NCBI RefSeq assembly: GCF_003347595.2
Contig: NZ_QCZK02000015.1
Location: forward strand, 1-64,000
DNA: 64,000 bases
Origin: Botryobacter ruber
GTDB taxonomy: Bacteria; Bacteroidota; Bacteroidia; Cytophagales; Hymenobacteraceae
Reading direction: 5' to 3'
Shown one piece after another: positions 8,388 to 17,478 of the stretch. Numbering within the stretch: position 1 is the first letter of the stretch; each line of letters starts with the position of its first letter. The notes under the pieces are model-generated. The model was not told the DNA's origin. It made no database searches and saw only the letters and a program-made list of their open reading frames with translations. The translations under genes were made by a program, and so were the position numbers.

Positions 8388-10106
8388 ATGCTTTCTTCAA
8401 CCTCAGTAGCCAAATCGCCTTCTCAAAAATTTATTTTTATTTTTCTGATCATATGGTTTTTGGTGAACCTGGTACAGGCTTCGTTTATGGAGCTGCACCC
8501 GGACGAAGCCTACTACTGGGTGTACTCCCGCTTCCTGGACTGGGGCTATTTCGATCATCCGCCCATGGTAGCGCTGTTTATCAAGGCTGGCGACAACCTG
8601 TTCCAGAACAAGCTGGGTCTGCGCTTTTTAACGGTTATCTGCTCCACGCTTTCGGTTTACCTGCTCTGGCAGATTGTGAAAAAGTATGCCGAAAATGCAG
8701 TGCTGTTTATCCTGCTTTTCAGCTGTTTTGTGCTTTTTCACATGTACGGGTTCATTACCACACCCGACTCGCCCCTGCTGCTGTTCAGTATCCTGTTCTT
8801 TTACCTCTACCAGCGCTACTCCCGGAAAGACAGTTACACGCTGGCCGTGCTGCTGGCGGTGGTAATTGCCTGCATGATGTACAGCAAGTACCACGGCATT
8901 TTAGTACTGTTCTTTACCATCCTCTCCAACTTCAAGCTCCTGAAGCGCCCTTCGTTCTGGCTGATCGTGGTGGTGGCGCTGGCGGTGTACATGCCCCACA
9001 TCCTGTGGCAGATTGACAACGGCTATCCTTCGGTGCATTACCACCTCTTCGACAGGTCGGCCAGGCCTTACAAAGTGAACTTTACGCTGGAATACATCCT
9101 GGGGCAGGTGTTGCTGGCGGGGCCGCTGATTGGCTGGTATTTTTACGCCAAAGGATATAAGGTGAAAGCTGACGACGCCTTTTTACGAGCGATCAAATTC
9201 AACTGCTACGGCATTTTCCTGTTCTTCCTGCTGAGCACGTTTAAAGGCCGCGTGGAAGCCCACTGGACCATGATTGCCTACCCGCCGCTCTTTATCCTCT
9301 CCTACTGCTACCTCAGCCAGCTGGTGGTGGTGCCGGTATGGGTAAGGAGGCTGGTGCTGACAAGTGTTGCCCTGATTCTGCTGGCGCGCATTATCCTGCT
9401 GGTACCGGGTCCGCTGGCGGATAAGCTCAGGCCATTGCGCGAGTACAGCGGCTCGGAAGTGTGGGCCAGGCAGATAAAGGAAAAGTCCGGCGACTCCTAC
9501 GTTGTTTTTAACCAGGGATTCCAGGAGCCGTCCAAGTTCAATTTTTACAACCGCACCCTCAAAGGCTTTGCCTGCAACTCCAGGTATTACCGCAAAAACC
9601 AGTACGACATCTGGCCTATCGAGGACAGCCTGCGCAACAAACGGGTGTATTATGTTATCCCCTACAGCCACGGCGAAGTGCCCCAGGACAGCTTCCCGAC
9701 CAGCAAAGGGATGTATTACGGGCGCTACCTGGAGGAGGTACGCCTGTACCAGAAGGTAAACATTGTGACTGAGTTACCCGAGGAAGACTGGAAAGCCGGC
9801 GAAACAGTACAGGTGCTGCTCGAAATTCAAAACCCGTACAACGAAGCTATTTCCTTCAGTAACGAAGGCGAAAGGTGGAACGCTTTCTTTGAATACACTT
9901 TTGTGAAGGACGGCGTCATCGGCGATTTTTACCCGATCCCGGAGAACATGCAGCTCCTCCGGATTCCGGCAAAAGGAAACGTAACAGTTCCGGTTTCGGT
10001 AAAAGCACCCGCAGAGCCCGGCGATTACTACCTGTTCTTTTCGATCCGGACAGAGCCTTTCCCGGGAGCGCGAAACAGTAAAATGATAAAAGTGGAGATT
10101 GAATAA
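8388..10106 (+). CDS. GT39/ArnT-like membrane glycosyltransferase
   Basis: 572 residues. The N-terminal two thirds have about ten membrane helices. The first periplasmic loop carries HPDEAYYW and DWGYFDHPPM, the catalytic-loop signature of the PMT/ArnT family, which move sugars from a polyprenyl-phosphate carrier to lipid or protein. The C-terminal 130 residues form a soluble beta-rich domain (VTELPEEDWKAGETVQVLLE through PGDYYLFFSI) resembling an Ig/CARDB-like fold. It is translationally coupled to the next gene (1 bp gap), so the two probably work together at the envelope. Confidence 0.85.
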   Translation: MLSSTSVAKSPSQKFIFIFLIIWFLVNLVQASFMELHPDEAYYWVYSRFLDWGYFDHPPMVALFIKAGDNLFQNKLGLRFLTVICSTLSVYLLWQIVKKYAENAVLFILLFSCFVLFHMYGFITTPDSPLLLFSILFFYLYQRYSRKDSYTLAVLLAVVIACMMYSKYHGILVLFFTILSNFKLLKRPSFWLIVVVALAVYMPHILWQIDNGYPSVHYHLFDRSARPYKVNFTLEYILGQVLLAGPLIGWYFYAKGYKVKADDAFLRAIKFNCYGIFLFFLLSTFKGRVEAHWTMIAYPPLFILSYCYLSQLVVVPVWVRRLVLTSVALILLARIILLVPGPLADKLRPLREYSGSEVWARQIKEKSGDSYVVFNQGFQEPSKFNFYNRTLKGFACNSRYYRKNQYDIWPIEDSLRNKRVYYVIPYSHGEVPQDSFPTSKGMYYGRYLEEVRLYQKVNIVTELPEEDWKAGETVQVLLEIQNPYNEAISFSNEGERWNAFFEYTFVKDGVIGDFYPIPENMQLLRIPAKGNVTVPVSVKAPAEPGDYYLFFSIRTEPFPGARNSKMIKVEIE

Positions 10107-10107
10107 G

Positions 10108-11118
10108 ATGCGTATTTTTTTCTTCCTGCTACTGCTGCTCTGCCTGACCGGCGGCACCGCCACGGCACAGGTGCTGGAGTGGCAACTCAACCTGCACACG
10201 TTCGTGGACAACCGGGAGTACATGAAATCGGAACGTTTCTCCCAAACCATTTTCGGCACCAGGCTGGCCCCCGAAATCGGGCTGCAGCTCGACAGCGTGC
10301 ACCGTGTAAGAGGCGGTTTTAATGCCCTTTACGAATTCGGCTCCCGCGACTTCACCACCGAAATAAAGCCGGTGCTCTACTACCAGTACGATACCCGGAA
10401 CTGGGATTTCTATGCCGGTGTGTTCCCCCGCTTCGGCCTCCTCTCCGACTACCCGCGCGCCCTTTTAGCCGATACGCTGCAATATTTCCGTCCGAACGTG
10501 GAAGGGTTGCTGGCCCGCTACGAAAACGATTTTTTACAGGAAACAGCCTGGATCGACTGGACAAGCCGTCAGACGGCTGTGGACCGGGAAACGTTCATTT
10601 TCGGTTTGTCGGGCACCTTGCACCGGGGCATTTTTTTCCTGTCGCATTACGCCATGATGTTTCATAACGCCGGTCCCGCCATCCGCTTGCCCGACGACCA
10701 TGTGCAGGACAATGGCGCCGCAGCTGTAAAACTGGGCCTCGACCTGAGCCACCGCTTTATCTTCGACTCCCTCACGATCAATACCGGCGGCATAATGTCG
10801 TTTGAGCGCACGCGCGATGTTGGCGGCTGGTCCCTGCCAAAAGGGGCTTTGCTGGAATTTCATGCCCGCTACAAAAGCGTTGCCCTTACCAACTCCTGGT
10901 ACAAAGGCGAAGGCCACAACCTGCTCCTCGGCGACCGCTTTTACACCGCCAAAAATTACAACCGGCTCGACCTGAGCTGGGCACCTATTCAGTACCGGAA
11001 AATAGAGGGCGCCTTCACCTTTTCATTTCATTTCCTGGAAAACGTGATCGACAGCCAGCAGGCCTTCAGCCTCCGCTACCGCCTCGATGGCAGCAAGCCT
11101 GTCAGGCTAAAACTGTAG
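10108..11118 (+). CDS. Outer-membrane beta-barrel-like protein of unknown function
   Basis: 336 residues from the ATG at 10108; a TTG three codons upstream would overlap the previous gene. A signal peptide (MRIFFFLLLLLC to TATAQ) is followed by alternating aromatic and polar strands (LYYQYDTRNWDFYAGVFPRFG, TFSFHFLENVI) typical of a beta barrel. No family could be named. The near-overlap with the glycosyltransferase gene points to a shared operon and perhaps to surface polysaccharide handling. Confidence 0.7.
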   Translation: MRIFFFLLLLLCLTGGTATAQVLEWQLNLHTFVDNREYMKSERFSQTIFGTRLAPEIGLQLDSVHRVRGGFNALYEFGSRDFTTEIKPVLYYQYDTRNWDFYAGVFPRFGLLSDYPRALLADTLQYFRPNVEGLLARYENDFLQETAWIDWTSRQTAVDRETFIFGLSGTLHRGIFFLSHYAMMFHNAGPAIRLPDDHVQDNGAAAVKLGLDLSHRFIFDSLTINTGGIMSFERTRDVGGWSLPKGALLEFHARYKSVALTNSWYKGEGHNLLLGDRFYTAKNYNRLDLSWAPIQYRKIEGAFTFSFHFLENVIDSQQAFSLRYRLDGSKPVRLKL

Positions 11119-11206
11119 CAGCAGTGGCTGTGGTGGCAGGAGCAGCAAAGCTTTTTGGACCTCAAAAACACTTCTGCTCCTGCCACCACTGCCACTGCAC
11201 CTGCTC
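11116..11206. repeat. Dispersed GCAGTGGCTGTGGTGGCAG repeat, inverted pair
   Basis: A plus copy from 11117 and a minus copy to 11206, with a loop of about 26 bp. It overlaps the ends of two convergent genes by a few bases (the stops of the beta-barrel gene and of the AI-2E gene), so it probably also serves as their terminator. Confidence 0.8.
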
Positions 11207-12320
11207 AGGGTTTCTTCTCTTTCCCAAAACCCAGCCACCGCTTCAGTTTGTCCAGCGTGAGGGCATGTTCTTCGGTGCCGCTGGTGCCCAGCAAAAAAGC
11301 ATACGACGACAGGTGTTCGTTGTGGTCGCAGTAAATTTTAAACATCCCCAGGAACGGTACGGCTACAAACATGCCGGGCAGTCCCCAGATCATGCCGCCC
11401 ACAATGATGCTCAGGATCGTGAAAAGCGGGTTGATGTTGACGCGGCTTCCGGTGATGTTCGGGGTCAGGATGTTGTTTTCGGTGAACTGCACCAGGATGA
11501 ACAGCCCCACCACTGCCAGCGCCTTCTGCGGGTCGCCCTGCACTACAAACGTGTACAGCAGCGGGATGGCTCCGCCGATCAGTGTTCCGAAATAGGGAAT
11601 GAAATTCATCAGCGCCGACAAAATTCCCAGCAGCACCGCGTACTCCACGCCAATAATTGCCAGCCCTGCGGTGTTGATAAAGCAAAGAATCAAGATCACG
11701 ATCACGACGCCACTCATGTAGCGCTTGGTTACGGATGATATCTCGTTGATAATGAGCTGCACTTTTTGATAGGATTGGGAGGGAATGAGGCGAAACAGGA
11801 AATTTTCGAACTTGTTGCGGTAATACAGCATCAGGAAAATATAGACCGGTATCAGGCCAAACTTTGTGACTGTATTGGTAATGGCCAGCAAAGCTTCCGC
11901 CAGAAAGCCCCCGCTGAGTTCCAGGGCTGCACTCAACTGCGCCCGTAGCCAGTGTTCATTATCGGGGCTGTTATCGCCAAATTTCTTATCGATGACAGCC
12001 TGCAGCTTGTCCAGGTTTTCCAGCGCCTCCTCCTCCAGCTTTGGAAAGTCTGACATAAACATAGCTAACTGCTTGTACAGCAACACCATCAAGCCGGTGA
12101 ACAGGGCCATAGACAAAATAATGGTGATGAGGTTCGCCAGGATGCGGGGCACTCCCCATTTCTCCAGCTGCTTTACAACCGGGTACAGCAGGTAAGCAAA
12201 CAGCACCGCCATAAAAATCGGGTACAGGAACTCGCGCGCCGCAATCAGTACGTACACTACCATGATCAGGAGCAGCAGTGCGTAAGTGTACTTTTTTAGC
12301 CGTAGATACCCGTTGTCCAT
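11205..12320 (-). CDS. AI-2E family transporter (UPF0118/PerM-like)
   Basis: 371 residues from the ATG at 12320 (MDNGYLRLKKYTY). A longer start at 12395 would add 25 Ala/Thr-rich residues that are merely a translated copy of the dispersed repeat, so it was rejected. Seven to eight helices, and the central PxxxG loop GLPGMFVAVPFLGM with ENNILTPNITGSRVNINPL near the C-terminus mark the AI-2E exporter/PerM family. Members range from a proposed autoinducer-2 exporter to Na+/H+ antiporters, so the substrate is open. A weak -7 like box (AACCTTTG) sits directly against the repeat. Confidence 0.85.
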   Translation of the reverse strand: MDNGYLRLKKYTYALLLLIMVVYVLIAAREFLYPIFMAVLFAYLLYPVVKQLEKWGVPRILANLITIILSMALFTGLMVLLYKQLAMFMSDFPKLEEEALENLDKLQAVIDKKFGDNSPDNEHWLRAQLSAALELSGGFLAEALLAITNTVTKFGLIPVYIFLMLYYRNKFENFLFRLIPSQSYQKVQLIINEISSVTKRYMSGVVIVILILCFINTAGLAIIGVEYAVLLGILSALMNFIPYFGTLIGGAIPLLYTFVVQGDPQKALAVVGLFILVQFTENNILTPNITGSRVNINPLFTILSIIVGGMIWGLPGMFVAVPFLGMFKIYCDHNEHLSSYAFLLGTSGTEEHALTLDKLKRWLGFGKEKKP

Positions 12321-12360
12321 AGTTTCTTTACTACGAAATAAAGTGCAAAGGTTTATGCAC

Positions 12361-12461
12361 GCAGGAGCAGTGGCTGTGGTGGCAGCTGCAGACAACTTTT
12401 TTAAAGCGTTTGAACAGGCATTTAGTCTGCTGCTCTTGCCACCACAGCCACTGCTCCTGCT
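12361..12461. repeat. Dispersed GCAGTGGCTGTGGTGGCAG repeat, inverted pair
   Basis: A plus copy (12362-12391) and a minus copy (12426-12461) lie in a divergent gap between the AI-2E gene and dbpA. Unlike most pairs, this one cannot be a terminator for either gene. It occupies the place where the -33 region of the AI-2E promoter would be. Confidence 0.75.
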
Positions 12462-12504
12462 GAGCAGGCGAAAAACCGGCTACCAAAAGCCGTCAGATTA
12501 TCCG

Positions 12505-12512
12505 TACCTTTG
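12505..12512 (+). promoter_or_regulatory. -7 box of dbpA
   Basis: TACCTTTG, an exact TAnnTTTG match, 22 bp before the ATG. It implies a very short leader and rules out the in-frame TTG at 12510 as a start. Confidence 0.55.
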
Positions 12513-12533
12513 CATTTCACACAGCCAACACAC

Positions 12534-13913
12534 ATGCCTTCATTCCAGGATCTAAAGTTAAACGATGCGCTCACACAGCGCTTACATGAACTCGATTACC
12601 ACACCCCTACCCCCGTGCAGGAAGCCACGATCCCGCTCCTGCTGCAGGGGCACGATGTGGCAGGTCAGGCCGAAACAGGCAGTGGCAAAACGGCAGCCTA
12701 TGGCCTGCCCATCCTGCACCAGGTGAACACCGACCTGCAGCAGGTACAGGCGCTGGTAATAGTACCCACCCGCGAGCTGGCCGTGCAGGTACGGCAGGAG
12801 CTGAAGAACCTGGCGCAGCAGATCCCCAACCTCAAAATCAGCGCTTTTTACGGCGGTCATGCCTTTTCGCAGGAGCGGGCATCGCTGGCCTTCCCGCCGC
12901 AAATTTTAGTAGGCACACCCGGCCGTCTTACCGATCACCTGAAACGGCAGACGCTGGACCTGGGCGCGGTAAAGCAACTGGTGCTGGATGAGGCCGATAA
13001 GTTACTCGAAATGGGTTTTGAAGAAGAACTCGACGAGGTAATGACCGCGCTCCCCCGCCGGCGGCAGACACTGCTCTTCTCGGCTACCATGCCCGATGGT
13101 GTAAATGAGCTGATCTCCAACTCGCTCAAAAACCCGCATTTCGTAAAAGCAACAGCCACCACCATTCCCAAGCAACTCCGGCTGATCGGTGTAAAAGCAG
13201 AAGCAAAGGCTAAAAAAGAAGCACTCACTGCGTTGCTGGCAGGAATCGACCATGCAGGTACTGTTGTGTTTGCCAACACCCGCGCCACCACCGATGCCCT
13301 CACCAGTCACCTGCAGGCGCAGCAGTTTGCCGCCAGCGCCCTGCACGGCGGCATGGAGCAACCCGACCGTGACAAGGAAATGACGCTCTTCCGCAACGGC
13401 ACCACCGCCATCCTGGTCGCTACCGACCTGGCAGCCCGCGGCCTCGACATCGACGCCCTCAGCACCATCATCCACTACGAGCTTCCCGACGACGAAGCAG
13501 CTTACCTCCACCGTAGCGGGCGCACCGGCAGGGCAGGCAAAAGCGGCACCGTGTATACGCTGGCCTCACCCCGCGAAGAGCAGAAGCTGCGCGACTGGGG
13601 GCACGTACGCATGGACGAATGGCTGAAACCGGAAAATCTACCCGCAAAAAACACCGCAGCAGCACCCGAAACAGCAGCACCGTTTGCCACCCTGCACATA
13701 AACGCCGGTCGCAAAGACAAGCTAAGCCCCCGCGACATTGTTGGCGCCCTGATTGCAGAAGCAGGTCTGGCAGCAGACCAGATCGGGAAAATTGAGGTGC
13801 AGGACCGCTTTTCTTATGTAGCTGTACCCAAAGACCGGAGCCAGGCAATCGCTTCAAAATTAATGAACGGCAAAATAAAAGGCCGGAAATTTAAAGTGCA
13901 GGTTGTGCGGTAG
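12534..13913 (+). CDS. dbpA: ATP-dependent RNA helicase DbpA (DEAD-box)
   Basis: 459 residues. All core motifs are visible: AETGSGKT, PTRELA, TPGR, LDEADKLL, SAT, and HRSGRTGR. The last 75 residues (LHINAGRKDKLSPRDIVGALI through RKFKVQVV) form the DbpA RNA-binding domain that recognises hairpin 92 of 23S rRNA, which separates DbpA from other DEAD-box proteins. Its job is a late remodelling step in large-subunit assembly, in the cytoplasm. Confidence 0.9.
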   Translation: MPSFQDLKLNDALTQRLHELDYHTPTPVQEATIPLLLQGHDVAGQAETGSGKTAAYGLPILHQVNTDLQQVQALVIVPTRELAVQVRQELKNLAQQIPNLKISAFYGGHAFSQERASLAFPPQILVGTPGRLTDHLKRQTLDLGAVKQLVLDEADKLLEMGFEEELDEVMTALPRRRQTLLFSATMPDGVNELISNSLKNPHFVKATATTIPKQLRLIGVKAEAKAKKEALTALLAGIDHAGTVVFANTRATTDALTSHLQAQQFAASALHGGMEQPDRDKEMTLFRNGTTAILVATDLAARGLDIDALSTIIHYELPDDEAAYLHRSGRTGRAGKSGTVYTLASPREEQKLRDWGHVRMDEWLKPENLPAKNTAAAPETAAPFATLHINAGRKDKLSPRDIVGALIAEAGLAADQIGKIEVQDRFSYVAVPKDRSQAIASKLMNGKIKGRKFKVQVVR

Positions 13914-13982
13914 AATGTGTGCATCTGGAATGAAGCAGCTTAAAGGAGTTCGCGGTTAAGTTAGGTAAAATATGCTGATCAT

Positions 13983-14026
13983 AATCCTGTAAATCCATAA
14001 ATCTGCTTCATCCAGGTTCAGACAAA
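13983..14026 (-). repeat. Dispersed GTCTGAA..CAGGATT-type repeat
   Basis: Minus-oriented copy: GTCTGAACCTGGATG and then GGATTTACAGGATT. The same family recurs at 26.9, 27.0, 34.7-34.8, 43.2, 46.5 and 61.4 kb. Confidence 0.7.
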
Positions 14027-14038
14027 AAACTAATATCG

Positions 14039-14077
14039 TTAGCATCTGTCATAAAATGCTAAAAAATCATACCTTTA
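14039..14077 (+). promoter_or_regulatory. Candidate rmuC promoter with inverted repeat
   Basis: TTAGCAT and ATGCTAA arms (7 bp, 10-bp spacer) followed by TACCTTTA, close to the TAnnTTTG -7 form, 5 bp ahead of the rmuC ATG. If this box is used, the mRNA would be nearly leaderless. Confidence 0.35.
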
Positions 14078-14081
14078 CCTC

Positions 14082-15416
14082 ATGGAACTGATTATCGGGA
14101 TAGCGGCTTTTCTGGGAGGATTACTGGTGGCCTTTTTGGCGTCACGGGCACGGGCCAATGCTTTGCAACAAACTGCCAATGAGGCGACTGTCGCACAGGG
14201 CGTACTACAAGGCAAACTCACGGACAGGACGACCGAAGTGCAGCAGCTGAAAGATGCCCTGAAGCAGGAAAACATCAAAGTAATTGAGCTGCACAACGAG
14301 CTGACGAAGGTCGAAACGGATTACTACCACCTGAAGCAGCGCCTCGACGAGCAGAAACTGGAACTGGAACAACTGCGTGAGAAGTTCCTGCAGCAGTTCA
14401 CCAGCATCTCCAACCAGGTGCTCATGAACAACGCCGAGCACTTCAAAAAAGCATCCGCCGAAAACCTGGAGCAGATCCTGGGCCCGCTGAAGGAGCGGAT
14501 CAAGGAGTTTGAAACCAAGGTGGACCAGACCTACGAAAAGTCGCTGAAAGATAGTGTGGCCCTGAAAGAACAGCTCCACATGCTGGCCAACCTGAACCAG
14601 CAGATGAGCCAGGATGCCCTCAACCTGACCCGCGCCCTGAAAGGCGAACGCAAAACCCAGGGCAACTGGGGCGAATATTTGCTCGAAAGCCTGCTCGAAA
14701 AATCGGGCCTGCAGCGCGACATCCACTACACCCGCGAAGAAGTGCTGCAAAACCACGACCGCAAAGTGTACCGCCCCGACGTCATCATTAAACTGCCCGA
14801 CAACAAGCACCTGGTCATCGACTCCAAGGTGTCGCTGGTGGCCTACGAAGCCTATTGCAGTTGTGAGACGGAAGCAGAGCAGCAGCTCCACCTCCGGGAC
14901 CACATTTCCTCCATCCGCCGGCATTTTACGGAGCTGGGCCAGAAGGAATACCACCACCTCGGCGGCCTCAACTCCCCGGATTTTGTACTCATGTACATCC
15001 CCATTGAGCCCGCCTTTACGTTAGCCGTACAGCAGGACCACCACCTCTTCACCGACGCCTTCGACCGTAACATTGTGCTGGTTACCACCTCTACCCTGCT
15101 GGCCACCCTGCGCACCGTAGCCGGTGTCTGGCGCCAGGAAGACCAGAAGCGAAACGTGCTGCGCATCGCCGAAGAAAGCGGCCGCCTGTACGACAAATTC
15201 GTTGCCTTTGTAGACGATCTGAAAACCATTGGCAAGCACCTCGAAAACAGCCAAAGCTCCTACACCGCCGCCATGAACAAACTCACGGACGGCAAGGGTA
15301 ATCTAATACGGCGTGTGGAGAAGCTGAAGGAGTTGGGAGCGAAGACGAGTAAGAGTATGGATGAGCAGTTGCTGCTGGAGTCGAAGGTAGACGGATTGCC
15401 GGGGGAGGCGGAGTAG
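14082..15416 (+). CDS. rmuC: DNA recombination protein RmuC
   Basis: 444 residues. An N-terminal membrane anchor (IIGIAAFLGGLLVAFLASRA) precedes about 150 residues of coiled coil (QQLKDALKQENIKVIELHNEL). The nuclease-like RmuC core follows, with GNWGEYLLESLLEKSG, VYRPDVIIKLPDNKHLVIDSKVSLV and VLMYIPIEPAF. RmuC limits recombination between short inverted repeats, an interesting fit to a chromosome so rich in inverted repeats. A bidirectional terminator follows. Confidence 0.93.
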   Translation: MELIIGIAAFLGGLLVAFLASRARANALQQTANEATVAQGVLQGKLTDRTTEVQQLKDALKQENIKVIELHNELTKVETDYYHLKQRLDEQKLELEQLREKFLQQFTSISNQVLMNNAEHFKKASAENLEQILGPLKERIKEFETKVDQTYEKSLKDSVALKEQLHMLANLNQQMSQDALNLTRALKGERKTQGNWGEYLLESLLEKSGLQRDIHYTREEVLQNHDRKVYRPDVIIKLPDNKHLVIDSKVSLVAYEAYCSCETEAEQQLHLRDHISSIRRHFTELGQKEYHHLGGLNSPDFVLMYIPIEPAFTLAVQQDHHLFTDAFDRNIVLVTTSTLLATLRTVAGVWRQEDQKRNVLRIAEESGRLYDKFVAFVDDLKTIGKHLENSQSSYTAAMNKLTDGKGNLIRRVEKLKELGAKTSKSMDEQLLLESKVDGLPGEAE

Positions 15417-15532
15417 CAGTTATTTAAAAATTTGTTTTATTAATTCTATTGGATACCAGTCTTTTGCATCTTCATGACTATGCTGCCGCTATAGGCCATG
15501 TTTCTATTTTATTTGCACGAGATGATTCTTTT

Positions 15533-15594
15533 AAAACAACAGGAAAGTAAACTTTGCGGTGTAGACTACACAAACTTCACTTTCCTGTTGTTTT
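15533..15594. terminator. Bidirectional terminator between rmuC and a secreted protein gene
   Basis: Perfect 16-bp arms (AAAACAACAGGAAAGT and its complement) around a 30-bp loop. A run of T on each strand makes it usable by both convergent genes. Confidence 0.75.
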
Positions 15595-15608
15595 AGGTTC
15601 CAGGAGGG

Positions 15609-16061
15609 TTAGTTAACCAGCGTTGAGCAGTCCTCAACATCAGTAAGCGAACCTAGTTCTACTGCTACTCCTCCTACAATTTGATATAAGACTACTTTAA
15701 GCTCATTAGCTAACAAATCAAATGCAACCTGGTTAGGACAATCGAGTTTTAGGTTACTTAAGGCCTGCTCTAATCCAGGGAAAGTAAAGTTGCCATTTCT
15801 CGTGTTCTCTTGCTTACCTGATTTAAATGAACTGGAGAAGACTACAACAGTTCCAGGATTTTGACACCAGGCCTTTGCTTCAACATCAACTCTGAACTCA
15901 AAAGTCCTATTTCCTAATCCGGCTATTTTTACATTAAGCGCATCACCTTCTATACAAGCTGATGCAAGATGCGGGTTCTGCGCCTGGGCAGTTCCAAATA
16001 CTATTAGGGCGAAAAAAGTGAATAAAATAGGTAAAACATTAGCTCTCATTATTTCAATCAT
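15609..16061 (-). CDS. Small secreted protein of unknown function
   Basis: 150 residues; the ATG at 16049 (MRANVLPIL) is an alternative start. A signal peptide ends near GTAQAQ. The mature part has four cysteines (CIEGDAL, AKAWCQNPG, KLDCPNQ, VEDCSTL), which suggests disulphides in the periplasm or outside, and a DVEAKAWCQNPGTVVVFSSSF strand. No family is recognised. The gene has AT-rich surroundings and no close partner. Confidence 0.65.
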   Translation of the reverse strand: MIEIMRANVLPILFTFFALIVFGTAQAQNPHLASACIEGDALNVKIAGLGNRTFEFRVDVEAKAWCQNPGTVVVFSSSFKSGKQENTRNGNFTFPGLEQALSNLKLDCPNQVAFDLLANELKVVLYQIVGGVAVELGSLTDVEDCSTLVN

Positions 16062-17478
16062 TAAATTGTTTGGACTAAATTGGATTGGTCATTCATTCTT
16101 TTGCTGCCACACAGCAGTCTGCTTTGGAGTAAATCTTTTTAGAGAGAAAATTCTCTAAATTCAATCCTGAAATAACTCTCCCAGAAATTTCAGGATAATT
16201 TCTGTTGTTGCCCGTTTCCTTACTAACTGTTGTCGTTATATCTTTACACTATTAGTATTAATTCAAGAACGCACAAGCACTAAGCTTCCAGCCCAGCCTT
16301 AAGTTAAAGCTAGCTACAGCAAATAGACTTTTTCAGGCATACCACCACAACCACAGCACCGCTTCAGCTGTACATCAATGAGAACAAATCATATTTCCCC
16401 TGTCTATCTCTTTAGAGACAACAGGAAAAAAAGGCCAACTTTTACATAAAGAAATTTTAAACGGAATTTGTATTTTAAAAACAGTTCTATCCCCAGAACT
16501 GAAATTATTAGTTAAACCCGGCATAATTACTGAGCAGGAAACAATGCAAAGCGCCCTCCTTCACCTCCTCATGGTTTACGATCTTATCCAGACTTGCTCG
16601 ACCACCAATGGGCCGTAAATCGGCTTTACAGTAACGATTGCAGCACACGTAGCAAAGATTGCCGCAATTTTTTTCTTAACTTCAGTAGCCTTTTGTTTCA
16701 CGCGCATGGTATTTAATTTTATAACCGCATTTTTTCTGTAAGCCAGCAGCACTCAACATAAAATAATTTTTCCTATACAAATCTCCTTCAGACAAGAACT
16801 TCGCTCCTGATTTTTTTAAATTATTTAAAACCAACAATTTAAAAGCAGACCAGGATAATAAAACTAACAGCCATAACCCTTAATTTGTACTGGCAACAGA
16901 AAAAACCTTCGATTTTCTTTAATTTTTATTTGTATAACCAAAGTTAATCCCGGAAACGCAACAACCAAATAGAATGATACGGAATTTAGTAATTCTAATA
17001 AAACTTTAATCTTTTCTAACACCGCCTGCTCTTAAAATGGAATTTACAGGCGTTTCAGAAATCACTACCCAACATGACTCAAACTTTATTTACCCAAACT
17101 GGCGAGTGGCAGCATCTGTAAACAACCGGCAGGTTAACACAGCAACAGCTATAACCTATGTTATATCCTGACAAAAAAAAACGCCTTAACCAGTAACACC
17201 TGCACAGGCCACCAAAGCCACTGCACCGTGATACGCACCAGTTTTCTGAACTGAAGAAGAGCCAACGTTCCGAAGCTGAACGATCTTCTTTTAACTACCT
17301 AAGCGCAATAATTTCTTCTGTTGAACACCTCCATGCCTGGCATTCATTATTAGGCCGTGAAATTTGACTGATTTTTGCTACATTTAATGATATGTTAGCT
17401 GAACAGCAACTGTACACGTTCAGGAGTTACGGCCAGCTGGTTCAGGAAAATCTATAACCGAAGTTACACCTGTTTTAT
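16062..17478. other. 1.4-kb AT-rich gene-poor stretch
   Basis: Two small hairpins occur at about 16138-16201 (TTTAGAGA/TTCTCTAAA and TCCTGAAAT/ATTTCAGGA). Degenerate traces of the GTGGCTGTGGTGG repeat are near 16340 and 17210. One 43-codon frame is listed separately. Nothing else is supported. Confidence 0.4.
16576..16707 (-). CDS. Possible short peptide gene (43 residues)
   Basis: An open frame with a basic start (MRVKQKATEVKKK) and then a hydrophobic stretch (IAAIFATCAAIVTV), ending PIYGPLVVEQVWIRS. It is the only reasonable frame in a 1.4-kb gap. It has no recognised homologue and no convincing promoter or terminator. It may be a membrane micropeptide or chance. Confidence 0.2.
   Translation of the reverse strand: MRVKQKATEVKKKIAAIFATCAAIVTVKPIYGPLVVEQVWIRS

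Noticed and set aside
8192..9016. 274-codon plus-strand frame
   Set aside because: Overlaps the glycosyltransferase in another frame and shows no family features.
11124..11738. 204-codon plus-strand frame over the AI-2E gene
   Set aside because: Gln/His-rich antisense product that starts inside a repeat; a shadow frame.
16396..16440. Hairpin as the terminator of the possible 43-residue gene
   Set aside because: No T run on the minus strand after the stem.
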